DNA of 64,000 bases from Symbiodinium natans (Eukaryota > Sar > Dinophyceae > Suessiales > Symbiodiniaceae), in assembly GCA_905221605.1 (NCBI GenBank), contig CAJNDS010000681.1, positions 7,501-71,500 of the forward strand, given 5' to 3'. Both the position numbers and the translations under genes were made by a program. Below are positions 56,771 through 64,000 of this stretch, piece after piece. Under the pieces are notes generated by a model. It made no database searches. It was not told where the DNA came from and worked only from the letters and a program-made list of their open reading frames with translations. Position 1 is the stretch's first letter. Every line of letters begins with the position of its first letter.

Positions 56771-59184
56771 CGAAAGGCACAGATGCTGAGATTTTGCAGC
56801 GTTGGTTGAACTCCATTGTCTACAAAGGAAGGAGGGGAGGGAAGGATAACCTTGCGGGAACCAGTCAATGTGGATGCAGAGAGCGGTCAGGAATGCACAG
56901 GGATATGAGCCTCAGTCTATGATTTTGTTTCTATGTTTTGACCACGAGAGATTTCCCGCTTTGTAGTCAGGCGACGGCAAGCCCAGAGGCGACCAAGCTT
57001 GAAAATGAGTTGGCTGCGGGCTGCGGTGCTGCGGGTTGCTATCCTGAACCCTAGCTGGTGGACGTTTTGTGAGCTTGTTTGTGCAAGGTCGCGGGTGAAG
57101 GCGTGCGTCCGATACTCCTCGGTGCCACAAACTTCCCGGAGGTTGCCAAGCAAAAAGGTGCTGTGCTGGAGAAGGACCGGGTGGCAGTTGTCGTGTGCCT
57201 GTGGGTGTCGGGGGTGTCGTGTACCTATGGGAAGATTCCTTCGTGGGTACTGTACACTTGCTGCATGATGACAATTTGTTATTGCAAGCCTGTGATGGGC
57301 ATGTTGGTCAACCGGCAAAAAGGAAGGGCCTCAGATGTTGCACGTGGGCAAGTGTGCGACGCCCCGAGGCCTACAGCCTGTCGGATCGCGCGGAGTTGGG
57401 CCAGTTCATCTTGGACTGCGGTGGCTGGTAAACCATGCGATTGAAGCAACCAACGCCAAGCTATTGTCTCCTGTAGGCTTTTTACAAAAATGTCGGGGAA
57501 GTAGCATCTTTGCACAAAAATGTTCAGGAGTAGTTTCACAGCGTTGAGAGTGACATCTGCCGAAGCAGGAAATCGTGTAGTTCACTCCTGTGCGGAAAAT
57601 GTTGGTTGGGGTTGCTTCCTGTTTCGGGACACATGGTTTGTCGCACGCCCCAACAAAAGATGATGACGATGCTTGGCAAAACGCCCAAGGATTCGGAGAT
57701 ACTCAGAGCAGCCACAACCTCGAAACAGGAAATGTGACGAATGGAGTAGATTCTCATCTCACGCCAGAGAAGTGATGTCGTTTAGGAAGTTCCTAAAGCC
57801 TAGACCCTAGACCGTAAACCCCTGTTTGCTCGGCTTTGAAGCCCTGCAGGATGCCAACATTGGTTTGGTCCGTGCAGAGCTCCCTGGACTAAGTGAAAGT
57901 GTTTGTGGTTGGGGTTTAGGGTTTGGTAGGGTTTGGGGCTTAGGGCGTGTTCTGTGTTGTAGGCAGCGCGTTGGAAGAAAATCTGGGGGGCAGATTTTCA
58001 GAGCCCCACACGGGCCCGTTTTTGGTTTGTGTGTGTGTGTGCGCGATCGGCATGCGCACGCCCACACCGTCAACTCGCTAGCACCTCCGCCATCGCCAAG
58101 AGAGTGTCCAAGTCACCCCTGCGCTGCCGCCACCTTCGTGGGCCACAAGTCAAGAACGTCGCGAACTCGAATAGGGCGTTCGGCCCTTTCTATTGCTGTT
58201 GGAGTATTGACAGGTGCTGACCCTCGGCGCCTTTTGCATGTTGTCTGGTTTCGGGCGTGCTCCCCCCCGACGGTGTCCTCGAGCTTGTGGACTCGGCGCC
58301 CAGTCAGCTGCCCGCATTGGGCGTGCGCCGGAAAATGCCCGCTTCTGCCTTAACCATGCGCATCCATGCGCCCTCACATTTGTTTGGAAGCTTTCGTGTG
58401 GAGTCCTGCGCGCGACAGGTTAGGGCATGGCCTGCGAGCGCTCGAGTTTCCAGCATTTGGCGATAAGGTCGACAAACATGCGTGCTCGCGAAAGTGAAAG
58501 TTGCGAGACGCATCAGATTGCGAGACGCGTGAAATGGCCAGCTTCGTGCAGCCAGCCTGCAGGTTGGAGCAAGCAGACATGGTGTGCAGCTACCCTCGCC
58601 GAAGGTCAACAGGTCCACGAAACCCTGCCCTGTCGGCCAGCGCCGTCCACTCAGCCAAGCGCAAACTGAGACCTTCGAATGCATCCTCCCAGACATTCCC
58701 GAACTGCATCAGCTTCCATGCGGAGCAACAGCTGAGCAACTGCTTTGTTGGCCGATGCTGATGGGCACGCCCTAGCAGCCGTCAGCCACGCCTGCTTGGG
58801 CACCCTCGGTGAACTGTAGACCCTTGCTGCATGACAGCTCCCCAGCTTTGCATGGCGAATTGGGCACGTGGCCGGGTCAAAGCTCCCCCAGGCCGTTGGC
58901 CAACGTGCCCAACATGAGGTGTATCATGTGGTCAAAGCTCTGTTTGTGTTGTTTTGAGCCTTTGGTAGCTGCTGGTAGGTTGCATTCTTGGTACCAATCG
59001 AAAGCAGTCTTGCCAACAGCAACAGGATCCAAGAGGCCAGTGTTTTTTGGGGTGGACATCACAATTATTGAAGGTTTTGAGTTTCGTCGGGGAACCGTAT
59101 TGTGGAGGTTGGGGCACCTGCTTTGCGCAATACCATGTTCTGAGCGCCGAACCTCCCAGCTCTTGGGGATGGTTTGCTTGTGAG
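56771..59184. other. Unassigned interval
   Basis: A stretch at about 57800-57960 has TTTAGGG-like words. A (GT)n run lies at 58026-58042. Frames between 58214 and 58470 look moderately codon-like in more than one reading but have no recognisable motif. Upstream exons of the SHCW-LRR gene probably lie in the last part. Confidence 0.4.
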
Positions 59185-61182
59185 GTATTTCTACAAGCTG
59201 CACAAGGCGAAGATAGCCTTCCCCCGTCGGCAAGAAGCGGAAAGAGACATCTGCCAACTCCCTGATGGCTCACAACTGTCCGCCTTTGTCACACGGCGAG
59301 AAGTCCGCGAATGGTCGAAAGGAACAAAGCATTGCATCATTTGCTCTGTCTCTCACTGTTGGGAGACGCGTGAACATCCCGACCCGTGCCGGTTTCAGCT
59401 GGAGCAACTTGTGAACTACGTGAGCTTGAAAGCTGACTTCTACGACATTTGGTTGTTTTACGACTACATGTCCCTGTTCCAATTCGAACGGCAGACCGAC
59501 CAGGAAGAAGCAAGCTTCCGGCAGTCCATGGCCAACATGCATGTACTTTATGCGCACGAATCCACGCGGACCTTGCGCATCCAAAGCCTTACGCCGAAGC
59601 CAATTTGGGAGGCCATGCTGTCCAGTGAAGCACGGGTGCATGTGTACCACTTGGACACTGGTGGAATCGCCGAGCGCCCTTTGAAAGACCTGGTGGCCAA
59701 TCGCACACCATATGGGGACCGTGGTTGGTGCAAAGCTGAAGTGGAGTGGTCTTCCACCCGGACCTCCACCGCCAGCAACCAGTGCATTGACTCGACGGAA
59801 GGCCAGGCAGAGCTGGATGGCTCCAGCCCAGGACGAGTTCCAACGATTCCCGAAGTTTTTGAAAAGCAAATGGCCCAGGCTGCCTTCACGCACCGCTCGG
59901 ATGCGCTTGCTGTGTTCCATCTTCAAAAGAAGATATTTTTTCAGAAGGTTTCCGTCTGTGAGGAATCAGAGCTGGAACACTTGCCGAAAGCAGAAGTAGC
60001 TGCACTGGCGCGCGCTTTGCCTGAGTACCAGAGTCTGCGAAGCCTGCGACTCCACCGCTTTGACTGCGGCCCGGCAGAAGCCAAAGCCTTTTGCCAGGCC
60101 AGACAGGATTCCGATCCATGTTTTCTTCAGTTCGCGAAGTCCACTCTGCAACCAGAAACAGGGGCCTCCTTGCAGGCTGTCACGCGTCTCGGAGCCCTAC
60201 GAGAGCTTGTGGCCACGAACTGCCAGGACCCAGTTGTTTTTGTCAAGGCACAGGGCAGTTTGGCAGCTCACCTTGTAGCAGTTCTGCGCTCGTTGAGCTT
60301 CACGTTGCGACCGTGCTATCCTGGTGTCGCCGTCCAGGCTTTGGGTGAGGCTCTCCAACATAACAGCGCCATCCTGAAAATCGACCTGGGGTTCAATCGA
60401 ATCGGTGACGAGGGTGCCAAGGCTCGAGCCTATGTGCAGTTCTTGTGGCCCTAAACCCTAAACCCTAAACCCTAAACCCTAAACCCTAAACCCTAAATGA
60501 TTGCTCTCCGCTGTGGTCCTGTAACCCAGGCCTTGGGAGAGGTGCTCAAGCAGAACAGCGCAATCACCACCATTAACTTGGACTACAACTCAATCGGCGA
60601 TGAGGGTGCTCAGGCCCGTTTTCGAGCCTCTTCTGTTTGCCTCTTCTGCAATCCTGGTGCAGGCTCTAGGAGAGGGCCTCAAGCACAATAACGCCGTTGC
60701 GCTAATCAACCTGAAGTTCAATTGCATCGGTGATGTGGGCGCTCAGGCGCTCTGGTCTTTGCGCGCCTCATTTTTGATTGCCTTCGAGCAGTTCTGTTGC
60801 TGCAGCGCAGGCGTTCGGAGAGGCCCTCTTGCACAACAGTGTCATCACACAGATCGACCTGAAGCGCAATCACATCAGCGATGGCGGTGCGAAGGCGGCC
60901 TTTGTTCGGGTTTAGGGTTGATACTTCGGGCGCAGGGCCTCTTCTCGATCCGGTTTTCGCGGTCCAGGCTTTAGGAGAGGCCCTCCAGCACAACAGCGTC
61001 GTCACACAGATCGACCTGAAGTGGAATCGAATCAGTGATGAAGGTTGGAAGGCCGGCCCTGTTGCCCATGAGTTTCTTGTGTTGATCACGTCCAAGCTCT
61101 CCTCTTGTCTCAGGCGCTTGCACCTCATCACTCCAGGATCAATTTGCTGCCTGTGCACGAGCCTGATCAAGGCTGTGGATGA
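59185..61182 (+). CDS. SHCW-domain + LRR protein, one repeat per exon
   Basis: The large exon starts after acceptor 'cttgtgag'. No in-frame ATG precedes the domain, so a 5' exon is missing. The N-terminal domain has 'CIICSVSHCWETREHPDP', 'IWLFYDYMSLFQ', 'MHVLYAHES' and 'PYGDRGWCKAEVEWSS', the same motif order as the truncated gene at 2596 and loosely TIR-like (inference). A linker leads to ribonuclease-inhibitor-type LRRs. Five repeats occupy five exons of exactly 84 nt (28 codons): 60338-60421, 60530-60613, 60663-60746, 60811-60894 and 60968-61051. Each starts 'A(L/F)GE' and carries the pattern 'N-x-I-x-D-x-G'. Introns of 108, 49, 64 and 73 nt all begin GC and end AG. The intron before the first repeat is probably 60248-60337 (90 nt, GC donor), readable in frame. 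A possible last exon is 61114-61182. The architecture resembles intracellular receptors of the NLR kind without a nucleotide-binding domain. Confidence 0.75.
60448..60498 (-). repeat. CCCTAAA array inside an LRR-gene intron
   Basis: Seven perfect CCCTAAA units fill the middle of the 108-nt intron 60422-60529. A single degenerate TTTAGGG word also lies in the intron 60895-60967. Confidence 0.9.
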
Positions 61183-62214
61183 AACTTTCAAAGCTCGCGG
61201 CTGCGATGCATTCCCTAGGAAATCAGCCTCTCAGAAGCAGAGGTTACTACATGGTGGCCCAAACTGGCTTCCTTGAGTTGTCTTGTTCAAGGACATGAGT
61301 CAAAATGGCCAACCCACAAGTTTGCAATGGTCGACCCTCCTTGGCTCATGGCCTACCAACTAGGTAAGATTTCGGCGAGGCGAGGCGATGGCTTCAGTTG
61401 GCATGCCTAGCTTTACGGTTTGGGGTTGGTTCAGTTGGTGTGCGCAGTCTTAGACATAGCCCGCAAGGTTGCCAGAGGCGTAGTGCCTAAACTCTAAACC
61501 CCATAGGGATGGTTTTTGCTCAATAGGTGGCCTCCATCGGGAGCCGGTTCTCTAGCAGCCGCCGAAGTAACAGAGACTCCCCGTCCTGCTCTCTGATCCT
61601 AGCGGCCCCTTACAATGGTTTTCTTTAGGACAACTCGGGCCTTCTTAGTTGCTTCTTCAGGGCCGCAATCACGCTTACAGGTCTGCCAAATGTCATGTTC
61701 GAGTTGGTGATTCTTCGCTGAGTTTTTTGGCTCCGTGCGTTGGCATTTCAAAAGTCTTTCCATTCGATTGCAGCTCGCAGAGCATAGTCGGCAGGGCTGC
61801 ATCCAACAGATTGAATATCGAAATCCCAAAAGTTACCGGAGGTTTGTCAGACGCCGCTATCAACGTCATGGATGAAGGACGTCTCTTATTCTGCACTTGC
61901 TGAGCTGGAAGCGCATTGGCACCGCACGAAGAGGGATGTGAAAACCACGGTTTGGCACCTGGTGAAGGCTTCTCGAGCATCGGACCTATGGCCATGTTCA
62001 CTTTCTTCACATTCACCCCACTTTGGTGTTGCGATTGATTTTCCGCAAGCCCAGCTTCTGCTATGAGAGCTGGCTGGGATGGGCATCCTTCTGGGATCCC
62101 GTGTTTTGTGGTCCATGCTGTTCTCGGCAGCGGCTGTAATTGACGTAGTCTGGGCCACGACGCAGGTCTATTGCCAGAATGCACTGAACCTTCCACCTGG
62201 CTTTCCAGATCTGG
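61183..62214. other. Unassigned interval
   Basis: A minus-strand frame of 167 codons (61693-62196) and several plus-strand frames overlap; none has a motif I recognise. Confidence 0.35.
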
Positions 62215-62477
62215 GTGTGCATCGGTGTGCCATTCCTGTTAGAGCGTACTCTTCAGGAGCGCGTCATCGTTTCCTTCCAGGACTCAAACTCACTGATTGC
62301 TGGCTTTTATCAGATTTTGAAAGGCAACGCAGCATGCGTGCAACGCCTGCTGACAAGCAACAGGGACTTCACTGTTTGCTGTTTCCAGAGCTCATCGACC
62401 ACTAGTTGCAAATTGGAAAGAGTTGCTCGCCCTTTTGTTCGGTCAAGCAGTAAATCTACGCACGTCAACAAACCCTA
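62215..62477 (+). CDS. Candidate exon, unknown function
   Basis: A codon-like frame follows 'agatctggg' and starts 'VCIGVPFLLERTLQERVIVS', then 'FQDSNSLIAGFYQILKGNAA'. It could be an exon of an unrecognised gene on the + strand; its limits and partners are unknown. Just beyond it lies a CCCTAAA pair at about 62472. Confidence 0.3.
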
Positions 62478-62880
62478 AACCCTGTAACAGCCCAGGCAGG
62501 GTTTGTTCGATAGCTTCTTAGGGGAGGGGGCCTACAATCAGCACCCCGCTGCCCACGAGTCTCGCTCAGGGCATCTTCGATTGCACCCAGAGAAGTTCAT
62601 TGATGTTGTTTAAGGTTTGGGGTTTCGTGTTTAGTTGTCAGGACTCGTAGCACATCAGTCTTTGGTGAGTCTACTGGAGTTTTTTGCACCCGCATCCCCT
62701 TGTAGCACTTTCCTTGTGAAGACCCACATCGTTGAACAACATATGTGCTGAAGCCCGAAACTTGTGAGATTCTTTTTGGGCAGGGATGGAGCTGGTCCGC
62801 TTGAGAGTAGAGGTTCAGGGGTTTACAGTCCAGGGTGCTTTATTGACCATGCTCGGGGTTTTTGACTTAGCCTTTGCAGG

Positions 62881-63600
62881 TTAAGGATACGTATGATTTA
62901 CAGTTTTGGGTAGCGCTGTGCAACCGCTGTGCCCCCGGCTATGACAGGGACCGGGGAAATTTAAGGGCGCCCTCGGACAAATCAAAAGTTACACCGGACA
63001 TGATCTCAGAACCCTTCACTGTACGCCAAAACATGCAAAAAACCCCACACTCTTCAAACCTGAGCCACAAATCTAGTCCAAACTCCTTCCCTAGTCCTTG
63101 AACTCTAGAGTGCTGAGCCTCTGTTTGATTCGTGTGGAATGGCAGAGGTTGCATGTCTTCTTGGGGCCTATCTGCCAACACTCTAGACTCCAAGCCCCAT
63201 CTGGGGATTAGAGCATCGCGCCCCAGCATGTGGCCCCTCTGTGAAAAGCCTCACGCCTGGCTACCCCTACCATCGAACCTTTGAACCTCCTAGACCTTGA
63301 ACCACCAAACTCTAACCGATGGCCTCCCCTAACGTGGAACCCCATAAAATTTCTTTCAACAGGTGCCTACACAATGCTCAATTTCCATGTTGCTTTCCGG
63401 TACAACCCTGACGCAGGTACTAATTGAGCCCAGCCTTGTGGTCCGCTTTCATTTTCGTGAAGGAGTTGGTTGCCAAGTTGCAGTCTGGTGGATCTGCTGA
63501 TATGGATATGACCTCGTTTCGAATGGACCTTTCGCGTCAAGCCTCTTCAGTCATGAAACTGGTAGAAGCCGCTGGTCCAAAAAATAGAGATCTCTCGTGA
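62881..63600 (+). CDS. Candidate terminal exons, unknown gene
   Basis: Two pieces look like exons. The first starts at 62881 after 'cctttgcag' and reads 'VKDTYDLQFWVALCNRC', then 'APGYDRDRGNLRAP'. The second, 63463-63600, starts after 'tcgtgaag' and reads 'ELVAKLQSGGSADMDMTSFR', then 'MDLSRQASSVMKLVEAAG', ending at TGA 63600. The second is amphipathic and helix-like. I do not recognise a family and cannot show that the two belong together. Confidence 0.35.
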
Positions 63601-63811
63601 GGTGTCCTTTTCAGGTGGGTTTTGCTGCAGAAAAAGAAGAAAAGGACATCCTAATTTTGGATACATGTAACATCATTTCCTTGTGTTATTTCCTTTTGCG
63701 CAAAGAAATACAACGAATTTCGGGCCTCCAATATTTAAATTCGGGTGGAATTCATAAAAAAAATCAATAATTAAAATAATTTAAATAATTTCGGGCCTCC
63801 AGAAAGGCGCG

Positions 63812-64000
63812 GCTCGATTTGGCCAAATTTTGCCGGGCAGCCTGCGGGCAAAATTTGGCCAAATCGGGCTGCTCTTCGTATGCGATGAGAAATGCGCGGC
63901 TCGATTTGGCCAAATTTTGCCGGGCAGCCTCCGGGCAAAATTTGGCCAAATCGAGCCGCGCATTTCTCATCGCATACGAAGAGCAGCCCGATTTGGCCAA
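63812..64000. repeat. Large palindrome cut by the window end
   Basis: 63855-63921 and 63934-64000 are reverse complements over 67 bp with a 12-bp centre. The arms contain 'cttcgtatgcgatgagaaat' and its complement. The left neighbour (63812-63869) is a smaller palindrome with the same core 'gatttggccaaattttgcc'. The sequence beyond 64000 is not available. The minus-strand open frame with repeated 'NLAKSSRAF' is a by-product of the repeat. Confidence 0.9.

Overview
The window reads as nuclear DNA of a dinoflagellate, most likely from or near the Symbiodiniaceae/Suessiales. The evidence is convergent. TTTAGGG/CCCTAAA telomere-type repeats are scattered through the interior. Genes are interrupted by introns whose boundaries fit the dinoflagellate rule (GC, GA or GT donors, acceptors of AG followed by G). 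Convincing genes are few and widely spaced, and all lie on the + strand, as in unidirectional dinoflagellate gene arrays. Two genes carry a 'SHQW/SHCW' domain that I recall as common in dinoflagellate proteomes. There are no bacterial features: no operons, Shine-Dalgarno sites or CRISPR. Taxonomy is an inference from these signals.

Layout. 0-5 kb: first copy of a 1.7 kb segmental duplication with a clean telomere-repeat insertion, a truncated SHQW gene, then poly-G/C and TA microsatellites. 5.3-9.8 kb: a tyrosine-recombinase retroelement with split direct repeats, inserted in a telomere-like satellite. It encodes a recombinase followed by an RNase H, with no reverse transcriptase seen. 10-15.5 kb: a 73-bp minisatellite, a multi-exon membrane-protein gene and a 0.7 kb compound microsatellite. 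17-19 kb: a two-exon leucine-rich-repeat protein. 21-24 kb: second copy of the 1.7 kb duplication, then a two-exon, two-TM protein. 24-28 kb: mostly unassigned, with a possible serine-hydrolase fragment. 28-33 kb: two tandem, exon-fragmented genes for cupredoxin + DUF305 proteins, predicted to bind copper. 34-46 kb: a mosaic of duplicated blocks carrying decayed Copia-like fragments, plus an 0.84 kb inverted-repeat element. 46.3-46.8 kb: a minisatellite of small hairpins. 47-48 kb: a DUF5765-like membrane protein. 50-55 kb: a complete four-exon bifunctional fucokinase/GDP-fucose pyrophosphorylase (FKP). 59-61 kb: an SHCW-domain + LRR gene in which five repeats each occupy one exact 84-nt exon. 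The window ends inside a 67-bp-arm palindrome.

Functionally the recognisable genes are unrelated: GDP-fucose salvage, predicted copper binding, membrane proteins, and SHxW/LRR proteins that may act in recognition or signalling. The strongest themes are structural. Telomere repeats sit inside introns and duplications. Several introns are flanked by short direct repeats. One cupredoxin exon is nearly identical between two otherwise diverged gene copies. The retroelement has an unusual domain order. Exon joins were inferred by hand from frame and splice rules; no transcript or database evidence was available.
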